A DNA stretch of 64,000 nt from the NCBI GenBank assembly GCA_019973155.2, contig BPQB01000005.1:682001-746000 (forward strand). The letters are read 5' to 3'. Both the position numbers and the translations under genes were made by a program. The first letter of the stretch is position 1, and each line of letters begins with the position of its first letter. Below the pieces are notes generated by a model. The model made no database searches. It was not told where the DNA came from and was given only the letters and a program-made list of their open reading frames with translations. This stretch comes from Phanerochaete sordida. Lineage: Eukaryota > Basidiomycota > Agaricomycetes > Polyporales > Phanerochaetaceae. Below, piece after piece: positions 49,372 to 60,354 of the stretch.

Positions 49372-51316
49372 TTACGCGGCGGCGCGCTTCGACTTGGAGC
49401 GGATCCACTTGCCGTAGCGGTAGAAGAGGAAGGGGATGGGGAGCATGGCGATCGAGATGAACGCCCAGGTGCTCGCGGCCCAGCCGTTGCCGAGGTTGTG
49501 GTACATCGCGGTGATGAACAGCGGCATCGCGGCGCCGGAGCCGGAGCGGATGACGGTCTTGCCCGCGAGCGCGGACGCGACGTAGCCGGGGAACGCGTCG
49601 ATGATGTACGCGTTCGCGCTGAAGTAGATCGTGACCATGCCGAAGCCGAACGGGATGCCCGAGCTCACGGGCCCGACCCAGTTCCCGCCGCCGGGCATGA
49701 CCGCGGGCGGGCTCGTCCAGCCGAAGATGAAGAGCGAGATGGGCACCCACGCGGCGCCGACCATCATGCCGACGAGACGGTCCTCGGGCTCGGGCTTGCC
49801 GTTCTTCGCGGCCGAGCGGCGCATGTAGTCCTTCTGGAGGAAGGGCATCGCGCAGAGCGCGAGACCGAGGCCGATCCAGACTGAGATGAACGTGAGGCCG
49901 ACGAGGCCGTCGTCCCAGTGGTAGTCACCGCCGAAGACGACTGGGTAACTGAAGAAGAATGCGTACTGGTGCGCGAGTGAGCGAGGATCGCGACAAGAGG
50001 GTGGGATGAGCTTACCAGGAGACCGTAGATGAGCGCAATGTACATGGAGAGGAGAAGCAGGATGGGCTCCGTCGCAAGCATCTCGAATGGCCGGATGAGC
50101 GTGTCCTTCATCATCTCGCTGAAGGGGACCTTGAACATCTCTTGTTCTGTCATGATGTTCGGGTCGCCGGTCTCCTTCCTGAGCTTCTTGGCACGACGCT
50201 TGAGGATGACGGGCGCGAAGGTCTCGGGGACGGTGGCCTTGAAGAGCATCATGACACCGGCAAAGATCATGTTGACCTGTGAATGAGAGTCAGTCAAGGT
50301 GCGCTATATTTGCCGAGCCCAAAGGTACTGACCCAGAAGATCCAGCGCCAGCCGGCACCCTCTCCAGTGAAGCCACCGACGATGGGGCCGAGGACGGGTC
50401 CACCGTATGGTGCGGCGGCGAACAGTGCAATGGCGAAGCCGCGCTCCTCGTTATCCCAGATATCAGAGATGGTGCCGCCGGCGAGCGTCAATGGCGCGGA
50501 GGCAAAGAAGCCACACATGAAGCGGCAGATGAGCAGCGTCTGGATGTTTTTGGCCACGGCGCAGGGAATGATGAAGACGACGTAGATGACTGATGGCACT
50601 ATCCAGACGGGCTGGCGACCAATGATTTCGCTCTGGCGAGGGGGTTAGGACGGGGCTGCGGCGCAATGACGCTGGGAAGACTTACGAGAGGCGACCAGAA
50701 TAGAGGGCCAAGACCGAAGCCGCAAACCATGAGCGAGACGCTCAGCGAGATGACGACGAGGCCCATGTGGAACTCCTCCATGAGGCCGTCGAAGTCACCG
50801 GTGACCACAGACGAGGCAAAGGCGACCTCCACGACCGACATCGCACAGATCGCCGTGACCCCTGGGGGAAATCGGCACTCGGTCAGTCTGAGACAGAAGC
50901 AGGCTGGGGAAGGAGTACGTACACCACTTGTAGAGCTTCGACCAATTTCGGGGGTCCTGTGGGTCGTTCGGCACAAAGGTCACGAGCTTGACGTTCTTGA
51001 GTTCGCGCTGCATCTCGGGGTCGCGCAGCGCGGGAGGCGTCACAGAGTGGTTCGAGGGTATTGGGCGGAGCGCATTCTCTCCGGGAATCATACCAGTGGG
51101 CGACACGACACGGTACTCGTCGGTCATGCCGCCCTGCTCGATGTTCGTGCTCTGGAACGGGAAGGACAAATCTGGTGCATTGGGGTTGTGTCCGCGGGGC
51201 TCGATGGCGTTGGAGGTCTCGTCGACGACCTGCTCTGGCGGTTTTGACGAGCCATGGCGTTGCTCGTCGCTGTGTGCGAGCGTGCTGCTCATGCTTACAG
51301 CTGGGCTGCCCGACAT
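49372..51316 (-). CDS. MFS transporter, DHA1 (drug/polyamine:H+ antiporter) type
   Basis: About 560 residues and 12 membrane segments. A 170-residue cytosolic N-tail ends NDPQDPRNWSKLYKW, a mark of the fungal TPO/DHA1 group. Next come VVEVAFASSVVTGDFD, GLGPLFWSPLSEIIGR (motif A region), RFMCGFFASAPLTLAGGTIS, APYGGPVLGPIVGGF (motif C, antiporter signature) and GWRWIFWV. The second half has a cytosolic loop with RRAKKLRKETGDPNI and the segments IALIYGLLYAFFFSYPVVF, FGFGMVTIYFSANAYIIDA and AFISIAMLPIPFLFYRYGKW, ending KSKRAAA. Substrate cannot be told; polyamines or toxic organics are typical. A TATA-like box lies about 110 bases upstream. Confidence 0.9.
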
Positions 51317-52111
51317 TGCGGAGGCAGGAGACGGGGCGGAAGAAGGACGAGGGGGGCTGGTAGGCGGGGCCTAGAAGGCGATGTGAGGTGGGAATGTTGG
51401 CTCTGAGATGCTGTTGCGCACATTTTATATATACGCATCGCGTCTGGCGGACGCAGACGGAGAGCAGCTGGCGGGCCCGTCTACCACGCTGTTGGCTAAG
51501 TTTGGCAGGATCACTTTGTAAGCGCCGCCCGACGTCAGTGCGGCCGAGACGTGCGAAACGGCGGGTCCTCCCTCTTCGGCCCTCCTCGGGCGCCCTCGGA
51601 GCGTCCCCCGGCCCTTAGGCGCCGGCGCTGCCCCGCCAGGCCTGCGAGGCTGCCCGCCAGCATCAAAGTCGTCAATAAGCACCGCGCCTGCCGTCCAATC
51701 GTCTGTCAGCATTCGTTCTCGCGAGCATAGCCTACGACTGACCGGGTTTACTCTCACCATGCACACCTGAGCAGCACCAGACCCGTTTCGCGCAGACGAT
51801 ACGCGATAGAAGGCACCTGCAGATACCTCTCGTTTTCCCAGCTCTGCGCACAAGCGAGTGAAACGCCGTGTTGCATGGCCGTCCGAGACCGAATGGCAAC
51901 GAAGCACGATACACAGCAGGGTCGCACCCTCGGCGTCTCATACAGGGGCCGGAATAACGGCGTGGCGCTACGGCTTATTACTCACCAGCACAGCGACTCC
52001 GAGCCTCGAGGACCGAGGTGCAGCACAAAAAGAGCAGATCACTGCGAGCGGAAGGGGCGAGGCTGCAGCATCATCGTCCATTCGGAGCGAAAATCCGGGA
52101 TTCGCTCGCTC
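51317..52111. other. Intergenic: MFS promoter side and 3' side of unknown gene
   Basis: Apart from the TATA-like box nothing was supported. Short open frames on both strands carry no domain. Confidence 0.5.
51425..51433 (-). promoter_or_regulatory. TATA-like box of the MFS gene
   Basis: Reads TATATATAA on the minus strand, about 110 bases upstream of the proposed ATG at 51316. The distance suits a fungal core promoter. Confidence 0.55.
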
Positions 52112-53508
52112 CTAGGCTTTACGGGTCACGTACACCGCCCAGCGCGACATCAGCCCGGCTCGGAAGGTCGCCGCCTCCCAGGCAACCAATAGCCGCTCCT
52201 CCCGCCATCCCGCCATTCCCCATCGAGCGACGAACCGCGCACGCACCGCCGCCTGCTCCGTCAGCTCCTGCACGTACCGCTCCAGGAAGCTCGCGTACTG
52301 CGCCGACACGTTCTGCACCGACTCCACCGACAGCGCCGCGCCGCCGTGCGCGAGCAGGCGGAGCACGCGGTCGAGCGACGTGAGCAGCGGCGCCGGCTCC
52401 ACGCCCAGCGTCGGGGCGATCCCGCCGCCGGGTGGCGCAGGGCGCGCGATCGCATGCCGCCGGGCGAAATACGGGATCGACGCCTGCACGAATGCTGTGC
52501 TCAGGTACGACATTGACCCGCCCCGAGTCGAGAACCCCACCACGGCGGAGCTTCCCGGCGGGAGCGATCGCTGCAGCGCGCGGATGTGCGACTCCAGCTT
52601 CGAGAATGGCACGGCGTCCAGGCTGAGCATTGTCATGTCGGGGGCGAGCTTATGCAGCGCCGGGGCGGCTTTGTCGGGCGCAGTGAGGCGGGAAAGCTTC
52701 ACGGGCATAGTGTCGACATTGGCTACAGACGAAAAACAAATGAGCAGTGTACGTGCGATGTTTTGAGCGCATATATGCACACACCTGTGCGATGGAAAAT
52801 CTGCAAAATAAGAACAGAGCGTCCATAGCCGTCCTCAGCGTCCAACGAGCTAAAATAATATCGAATGCGTACCGACGGCCGCCACGCCGCAGCGCACATA
52901 CACGCGATCCGGCACACGACATACACGCGCCACGCCAGGCCCACGCGGGGCACGATGCGCCAGCCGTGCCGCTCGAGCGTGCCCGCGACGAAGCGCTGCA
53001 GCTCCGCCGCGCCGCACAGCTCGAGCGAGCCGCCGACGACGTCTGCGAGGAGGCGGGAGACGGGTACCGCGAGCGCCGCCGCGGGGCCCGCGATGCTGTG
53101 CCGGGCCGTCGCGCGGTACGGCGCAGGCCACACGGAGGTCGTCGGCGTGACGAGGCCCAGGAGCGCGTCCAGCGGCGCCCGCAGGCGTGGGCTGCGCGGG
53201 CTTTCGGGCTTGGCACGGCGGTGGAGCAGGAGGACGGGGACCAGGACGAGGGCTGAGAGGGCAGATAGAGAGTACAGCCAGAATAGCTCGGCTGAGCGCA
53301 GGGCGGTGGAGTGTCTCGGAAGGTCGAGTGCGAGGATGCGTTGCTGCAGGTCGGGAAGCCAGACGTCGAGAAGCTGAGATTTGCAGGTTTGTAGCCAGGC
53401 CAGAGCATCACTAGAGAGCAGAGACACGTCAAAGTCATGAAGCAGGTGTTCGTTGGCGGCGAAGAGGTCGGTGAGAGCGGCTTGCGCATTGACGAGCGCA
53501 GCGGACAT
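52112..53508 (-). CDS. Predicted membrane-anchored protein, function unknown
   Basis: Not recognised. Three exons (52873-53508, 52723-52738 approximately as a 16-base micro-exon in the intron region, and 52112-52722) are proposed; the micro-exon actually lies near 52790-52805 and encodes IFHRT. Total 420 residues with phase kept. The start MSAALVNAQAALTDLFAAN precedes a helical region, then one clear membrane segment near residues 75-95 (LFWLYSLSALSALVLVPVLLL). The second half reads VKLSRLTAPDKAAPALHKLA, SYLSTAFVQASIPYFARRH and ends SRWAVYVTRKA, with amphipathic helices. It could be an organelle-membrane protein such as a peroxin, but no motif fixes this. It is divergent from APC15 with 136 bases between starts. 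Confidence 0.55.
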
Positions 53509-53644
53509 CGTGGGCGGGAGGAGAGCTGTCGCGCGCCGTCCCGCGGCACGTGGCACCCGTCCTTTGTTCCGCGCCCGTGACCTCCGCGCGCGTCTTCCAC
53601 ACCGTCTTCTCCAGCTTCCTCATCTCATTTTCTAGGGTGCAACG
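53509..53644. promoter_or_regulatory. Shared divergent promoter, unknown gene / APC15
   Basis: 136 bases between opposite start codons. The APC15 side is pyrimidine-rich just before the ATG. Inferred from layout. Confidence 0.45.
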
Positions 53645-54281
53645 ATGTCTGTCGCAGCGCCGACGCTGCTGCCACGTACGGCAGTCTTTCCGACGCTGCT
53701 TCCGAAGCCGCCGCAGCCGCACCCGCTGCCCCTCCCGCGCTACGGGCAGCCGCCCGCGCGGTTCAACGCGACGCGCGACCTCGCGCGCGAGATGGAGGAT
53801 CTGAGCGAAGAGGAGGATGATCTGGACGAACTGGTGCGCGGGCCCCGCCGATCATGAACGTCTGTTTCTGACCGCGCCGCAGATGGACGAGATCAAGAAA
53901 CGGGGCTACAACTGGCTCGTGCCCATCGGGCGCGCGCTCACGCAGCACGAGGAGAAGAACGATGTCAGTGACAGCTCCTCGAGTGACTCACCCGCGCGCG
54001 GTACTCAGCGCGCTCCCCCGCAGGCCGACGAGCAGAGCGACGACGACGACGATGACGACGACGACGAGGGCTCGGACGGCTCGGACTCGGGCGACACGAA
54101 CGGCAACACCGACGCGGACGACGACGATGACGACGACGACGAGGAGCAGGACCTCGACGCGGACATGGTCGACATGGACGACCCGCCCAACATCTCGCTC
54201 GAGACCGAGCCTGACGACTCGGACCAGATGGACGCCGAGGAGTCGGGTGCCTTCGAAGAGGGCCCGTCCTCGGAAGTATAG
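53645..54281 (+). CDS. APC15: Anaphase-promoting complex subunit 15
   Basis: APC15/Mnd2 helps the APC/C shed the mitotic checkpoint complex. Three exons (53645-53833, 53883-53963, 54024-54281) give 175 residues. The N-terminus has TAVFPTLLPKPPQPHPLPLP, like the LFPSLFP start of the animal protein, and NWLVPIGRALTQHEE matches the conserved VPIG element. The rest is an Asp/Glu tail with two long Asp runs and DADMVDMDDPPN. The second intron is exactly 60 bases, has no stop in frame, and if retained would add 20 Ser/Pro-rich residues (195 in all). The family call rests on two short motifs plus the acidic tail, which fits well. Confidence 0.8.
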
Positions 54282-54681
54282 CGCGGTCGTGCCCGGGCAC
54301 TGCATCTCTGCGGGAACGTTACTCCGCGTCGAGATTGCGTTAAGCTCGCGAGCGTGCCCGCCGCCGTCGGTGCTACCTGCGGTCGGCCGCGAGCCACTTT
54401 CGAAGCTGCTGCGCGCTATCTGGAATTTCAAGTTTACTCGTTCGGATTCTCATGCCGACCTGCTTCGGATACCCTCCACAACATGTAGAATACTTCTGTC
54501 TGTCAGCATACCGAGTCGTATCTGTATTCTCCTTGTGGAACTGTAGTGCTTCTGAGCATCCAGAACGTGACTCGCATTCGCGGGAAAAAATACTATTACA
54601 CAGCATGGGACTTCTGCACAGCACGACGGGGAAAGCAGACTTGAGCACAAGAAAAAACGCGGGATACGTGGTAAAACAGTT
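54282..54681. other. Convergent 3' region
   Basis: 400 bases between the APC15 and RFA3 stops. No gene-like content seen. Confidence 0.5.
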
Positions 54682-55182
54682 TCAGAGCCCGAGGCCGGTC
54701 AGCGACGCGAACTTCGGGTCGTGCCACTTCTCGACGACAAAGTTTGCGAGCTCGAGATCTGCACAAGAGTCAGCGACGCGTGTATGCGCTGCACAGCCCG
54801 AGGCGCACCATAATCGTCGCCGAGGTCGATAACGGCGTGTCCCTTGAGCGCGTCGGGCGCAGTCACGTTTCCGACGACCTCGATGTACTGAGAGGTGAGG
54901 GCCGGGGCCTGGAAGGACGCGAGTCGAGCAGTCAGCGACGCGTTCTATCCCCGCAATGTTGGCGACGCACCTGGACGAACTTGACCCTGACCTCACCGCC
55001 ATCCGGCGCCTGCAGAATCACCTCGTTCGCGCTGTCGTTCAGCTGTGCGCTCGTCAGCGTCGCGTCGGGCGAGCATCGAGCGACGCACGCACCCTGAGGA
55101 CCTTGCCCGAGAGGCGGACGTTCTTGCCCTGGTAGTCGGGCATGCGCGCTGAGTTGACGCGCGGAGAGAGGAACTCGGACAT
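54682..55182 (-). CDS. RFA3: Replication protein A subunit 3 (OB-fold)
   Basis: Smallest subunit of the single-strand DNA-binding RPA trimer, used in replication and repair. Four exons give about 113 residues, the normal size. Visible: MSEFLSPRVNSARMPDYQGK, NVRLSGKVLRLNDSANEVIL, DGGEVRVKFVQAP, SQYIEVVGNVTAPDALKG and the last helix LELANFVVEKWHDPKF. These fit the strands of the RPA3 OB fold and the C-terminal helix of the trimer core. All three introns are 45-65 bases with GT-AG ends. Confidence 0.88.
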
Positions 55183-56457
55183 GTTGTCGTCGTGGGACAC
55201 GTAGAAAAAGCGGTTTCAGACGGCGGCGAGAGCAGAGGGCGGGAGTAGAGCGGGGGCGGGCACGCGTCGTCGTCGCGTCGAGGGGGTCGATAATCAAGCA
55301 GGCGCGTGCGATCGAATAGGCAGGCGGCGTCGTGGTGGCGCTGTTTGGTGTTGTTTGTGCGCCAGGTTGGATTTGCCGGCCCGACGAACTTGCGCTCGCG
55401 TTGTGATGACTTTGAGGGGGTCGGCGGTATGGAAGCAGGCAGGTAAGCCATGCGCTTAGCGTATTGATTGACGGATGCGCTGACAGTACATGCAGCGCAG
55501 TGAACCGGAGTCATTCGACGAGCTTTTCTGTAAATTCTAGATCGCCGCGTCGCCTTGTCGAGACGTGTACGCTCATGCAGGGCTCAACGCGCGGTTTGCA
55601 TCTCGTTGAGAGCTGTGTGCATGCTTTACATGTGCGGTTATACGCTAACGATGCGCTTCTATGCTGCCACAACCCCTCAAGATCACGAGGAAAGTCCGTG
55701 GAGGGTGCAAATCCCCGTAACAAGACTCACTTGAGATTCGTTGCCTAGGTTCATGCGAGGCCACAGGTCTGCTGCCGTGCGCTCACCACATGCCTGCGCC
55801 TGGACCAAGGGCTGACATTGCAACGAAACGGCGAGAAAGCGTTTTGGTACGCCGTGATATCGTGCTGCAGGTGGAAATGAAGTTCTCGCAGGCCTGGCCG
55901 GTTCAACTATCGGCGACGGGGTTTTCATTTGGACGCATATCAGTCGCACATGTGAGTGCGCTTACCGTTTTTCTTCACACGTGTGGCTCTGACAAGGGGA
56001 TTTCGACTGCTTTGGTCTTCCCATCAATACCCCCTGCCGCCCGAGGGCAGGTCAGCATCCCGACTTTCATTATTGTGTCAGGGCCGCCTGAAAGAAACTA
56101 TTCTGAATGAATGCACAACGTAGTCATCTCGCCGGCCTCGTGTTTCTCAAGGCGTTCTGGCCGCTATTCCGCTGTACCAGGCCGCCGCCTGCGCCCCTCT
56201 AATCTCACGATCCGCGGGATTCGTACGCTTTCAGCCCAATATCTGCAAGCCACCCGTCATCCTTCCTATGTTCTCGTTTGCATTGCATCTCGGTGCAACG
56301 CCACGATGCCCCCTCGATGCTCGCAACCTTTGCGTCCCGTTTGGGCCGCAGCCCACCGCGTCCTCGATATATAACCTCCCTTGCCCTTGCCCACCTCCCC
56401 AACATCGCTCTACCACTTCTCATCCACTCTCTTTCCCTCTAATCACCCAATTCTACC
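55183..56457. other. Intergenic, no supported protein gene
   Basis: About 1.3 kb between RFA3 and the next plus-strand gene. A short plus-strand string near 55690 resembles the RNase P conserved element (see findings) but no full RNA fold was built. A TATA box is present near the right end. Confidence 0.5.
56368..56374 (+). promoter_or_regulatory. TATA box upstream of the zinc-finger-like gene
   Basis: TATATAA, 84 bases before the ATG at 56458, followed by a CT-rich stretch. Position and sequence suit a fungal core promoter. Confidence 0.65.
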
Positions 56458-58426
56458 ATGGCTCCCGTCCGCACGGAAAAGAGACAACTTCGCTCATCCA
56501 CCCGTCCGATTCAGCCGCGCCCCAACCCACCCGCAACCGGACCAGCTTCTGCGGCGGCCATCGCAGGCGATGTCGCCCCTACCGTCGGAACTTGGACGAT
56601 AAACGAATATACGGGCCTCAAGGTCAACGGACAGTGGAGCATCGCCCACTCTAATGACTTCACGAACCTCACGGCCTGGATCCTGCCGCGTCACCTGGAT
56701 GCCAAAGGATCCCTCAACCTCGCGTTCTGGGAGGAGCACAATGTCTATTGCATCCCGAAACTGACCCCAGCCGTGTTCGAGCAAACCAAGGCCGAGGGTA
56801 TCCGTGTCCTGCCGGAGAGACACCCGCTGCGCCTCCCGCGCTACCCTGTGAATAGGGCGAAGAAAGGGACGAAGACGGGGGGAAAGAAGAAGAAGTCCGA
56901 CAAGGTTGTGGTATGTGGTCTCCTTCTGCTCTGATCGTTTGCAAGCTGACGCATCTCTAGACTTGTCTGCTATGCGGGACCTGGGCTGGTGAGGATCGCG
57001 CCGACAGGCACAGCTACAAGGTGGCGCACATCGAGAAGCTAGCTCAGCACTTGGGCATGCGAGACGCAAGCAAGATAGGGGTGCCCTATTACTTCTGCAC
57101 TCACCGTGCTGAATGCAAGCAAGAGTACGTCGCCATCTACCTAAATTTCTCTTTCGCATCTGACTAACCTTACCTTGCAGTGGTTCTCCCCGCGAGTTCA
57201 TCATTCAGCGTCACATGGAAGATAAGCACGGCGACCGCGGGAAGCCAGACGTAATCATGGTCACTGGGCAATATGCCATAGAGCATCAGAGCAACAACCC
57301 CCGTTGCGGAAACAGTCAATACCAGGCCCTCCGGCGCAATGCCGAAAGCAAAGCATCTGACGCGCCGCCTAGCCCTCAGGCTGGCTCAGACGATGGGCGA
57401 CGTACTAGGAGGACCTCCACCCGGATTGCCAAGGCCCGGGCGTTGGCTCACCCCGTGTCGCAGGTAGCGGCAGATCCCGCTCCAGCTGCGCGTGTCGATC
57501 CGCCTTTCGTATCTGGCGCCGCTCCTGCGACGCCCTTCCCGTCGGACGCTGCTTCTGGATCGTTCCCTGGCTCCAGCACCACCCCTTTCGCTGGGCCCTC
57601 CTACACCAACGGCGACTTCTCCGTGCCCTGGTATGACCAGGCTCCAGAGGAAACCGCCACCTTGACCCAGGCGCACCCTATCCCATCCCCTAGTGCCTTC
57701 CCTCCCAACAACCTCGCCCCGAACGCCTCTACAACCCTTCCCCAGGTCAACTTCGTGCCGGACGAAATGTGGGCAGCGGCAATAGCCTATGCGACAGCCC
57801 CAGACTACGCTGCCCCCTTGGACCCTCCTTTTCCCGAAGCAACCTTCCCTCAAGACGTTCAAGCACTGCCCCCTCCTGCTCCCAGCCGTCCCGCGACATT
57901 CCCTCGTGTCCAGATGCCACGAGAGCCATTCCCCGGACTCAACACTCTTCAAGATCCGCTTGCGGGACGCTCTGGCTGGTTCAACGCAGGGTACAACGCA
58001 CAGCGGCCCGCAAACCATCCCGTGCAGCGAGCTAGAGAGCCGTCTTACCTCGCTCCGAACCCTTCGCAGGGATACTTGTACGGCGTACAAGATCAACCGG
58101 CCAACGACTGGAACGCGCCGGCTCCTTTGCCTCCTCCGGCGGTCGCGCGGGATCTGTCTCTGGATGCTCAACTTTTCGCCGATGAGTTTCTTGCGTCCAT
58201 GACGCAGGATCCTCGCCTTTTCGCTGCTGAATTTCAAGCCTACGACTGGAATGAGCCGACCCACATGCCTTTTGTGGCCGTTGCGCAGGATCTCCCTCTT
58301 GACCCTTATCTTTTCGCCGCTGAATCTCAGGCCTACAACATGCTCCCGGCCCAATATGCCCCGTACGACGTCTCTGGTTTGACTGCATTCCAGGCCATGC
58401 AGTCCTACGTGCCGACACATTATTAA
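56458..58426 (+). CDS. Zinc-finger-like protein with long disordered tail
   Basis: Function unknown; possibly a DNA-binding protein. Three exons (56458-56910, 56961-57124, 57181-58426) give 620 residues. Residues 1-150 include a WTINEYTGLKVNGQWSIAHS block and a Lys-rich patch (GTKTGGKKKKSDK). Residues 150-235 have candidate zinc ligands: CLLC, several His, then FCTHRAEC and QRHMEDKH (H-x4-H), like a degenerate pair of C2H2 fingers. The last 380 residues are Pro/Ala/Ser-rich and disordered, with a repeat near the end (QDPRLFAAEFQAYDWN and LDPYLFAAESQAYN). Typical of lineage-specific agaricomycete genes. A TATA box lies 84 bases upstream. Confidence 0.7.
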
Positions 58427-58872
58427 CTCAACAGTCGGCTGTCTTCTCAAGATTCTGGATTCTCTTATTTTCCTCATGTCTAGATGACGACCACTGGATG
58501 GTCTGGTATTCACATGCATTTCCCCTCGTGATCCATGTATTGTTCTCTATGCCTAAACCATGCATTCTTCTCTATGCTTGATCCATGTATCCTCCTCTAT
58601 GTTCGAGCTGTATCCGTGACTGCTAGACTGCGACGAATATTTATTCTCATTTTCTCTGGAATTTCTCGCGTGACTCTGGCGCCCCACAATGAGGCAGACG
58701 CCCGGGCGCCCACAATGACGCCGACGGCCGACGGATGTGGTATGAACCTTGCCAAGATGGACAGACCGCGACGGCCGCCCGCCAAACCTTGCTCCATGTC
58801 CGCAGCGACGCCCTCTTAGCACCTGGACACCGCCATCCAGGTCTCCCTCGCCGCCGCCTGCGTCCTGAGGAC
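58427..58872. other. 3' region and WC-2 promoter
   Basis: Holds a 3x imperfect tandem repeat (58530-58606) just after the previous stop, and the upstream region of white-collar 2. An in-frame Met at 58735 could extend WC-2 by 46 residues. Confidence 0.5.
58530..58606 (+). repeat. Imperfect tandem repeat, three units of about 25 bases
   Basis: Units of the form GATCCATGTAT...CTCTATG start near 58530, 58557 and 58580; the first and third are the most alike, the middle one is shorter. It lies about 105 bases past the preceding stop codon, probably in the 3' UTR. Confidence 0.7.
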
Positions 58873-60354
58873 ATGGAGGCTCCTCTCGTCACGACGCTGC
58901 CGCCGCCGACGCTCCCGGCGAACCAGACAGCCAACCCCCAGCTCATCTTCGACTTCACCAAGCGGAAGAGATGGGCGGATCTCCTCGTGACCGAGCTCAC
59001 GGAGGTCATCACGCTCGTGCTCTCGGAGGACGGCACGGTGCTCTACTGTGGCCCCGCGGTGAAGGCGCTGCTCGGGTGGACCGATGAGGAGCTGGTGGAT
59101 ATGAACTTCTGCGATATCATGAACGGTGCGCCCTATCGCCAGTGTATAGCTGGAGAGGACGCTACTCACAACATTGACTCTTTCCAGACGAGGACATCTC
59201 CGTGTTCCAGCGTCAGTTTGCGGATTCTATCAGAGCTGGTACCGACCTGTTAGCCTACGCTCGCTTGCGGTGCAAGTCTGGGCGTAGCGTCTACGTTCCC
59301 AACATACCTGTCATCCCTGCCGTCCCTTCGCTCGCTGCTGCCGACGGTAGCATCCTGCAATCGCCATCAGAGAAAGCGCCGGAGGTGTTCTTCGAGATCA
59401 AGGGGTACCCACACTTCATGACCGACTCCACCACTTCAGTCCACGACACGTTCGATACGCCCAAAGGGCGCAGTACAACTGGTGCAGAAGATCACACACG
59501 CGCATCCTCTTCGAGTGCGGGACCATCCAGCTCTAATGGTGGCTTTGGCTGCTTCTTCGCCATGGCCAAGCCGTATCCAAGCCGCAATACCGCAATGTAA
59601 GCCCTTCAGTCAAACCCGCTGCATTACTACACGCAGCTCACGCGACGAATCTCAGGCTCAACACATTCCTGGAACTCAAGATGGAAAATGAACGGCTCCA
59701 GCAGCGTCTACGCGACGCAAAGGCTAAAGACGAGGCGCTGAGCCGCACTCAGGCGCAGAGACAAGTTTGGACTCCGCATACATTCCCGCAACAGACACCG
59801 TACGCTGGGCAACCTGAAACACTGAATGGCGCGCCCGCCTTCCAATCATTCGCCTGGACCCAGACCTCTTCAGTACCCGGTCCGAGTCGTAGCTTCGACT
59901 CTAGACAATTCTACGATCCCGGCCGCCTGGGCGGGTCTTCTACGCCAGGGTCGTCAAGCTCATCAGGCGCAGAACGCGGCGACGCCCCCGATTCGTCTGG
60001 AGACCCTAGCCTTCCCCGAAAGAAGGTTCGTCCTCAATATAGACTTAGGCTGGCCCCAGGCGCTGAACTAGGGTGATTGACGCAGAGCAAGAAGCCGCTC
60101 ACGCAAGAGCGGTACTGCTGCATGACCTGTGGGAGGACCGACTCGCCGGAGTGGCGCAAGGTACGGCGACTCGCTGCTTCTGGATCTGCCGATGCGCAGG
60201 CTAACGCCGCCTTCTCTCGCGCCTCCAGGGCCCACAGGGTCCGAAGACCCTGTGCAACGCGTGCGGCCTGCGCTGGGCGAAGACGGCAAAGACGTCGCGC
60301 ACAAACGCTGCGGCTGCGGGCGAGGGTGAAACCTCGACGGAGCCTTTGCCCTAG
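58873..60354 (+). CDS. WC-2: White-collar 2 (PAS + GATA zinc finger)
   Basis: Partner of the blue-light receptor WC-1 in light-driven transcription. Five exons (58873-59125, 59188-59596, 59656-60025, 60086-60160, 60229-60354) give 410 residues. The PAS domain covers about residues 40-165 (ITLVLSEDGTVLYCGPAVKA, LLGWTDEELVDMNFCDIMN, EVFFEIKGYPHFM). A short coiled coil follows (LNTFLELKMENERLQQRL), then Ser-rich linker. The GATA finger is CMTCGRTDSPEWRKG to LCNACGLRW, C-x2-C-x18-C-x2-C, and the last intron splits it. Length and order match fungal WC-2. The start at 58873 was preferred over a Met at 58735. WC-1 is not in the window. Confidence 0.93.
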
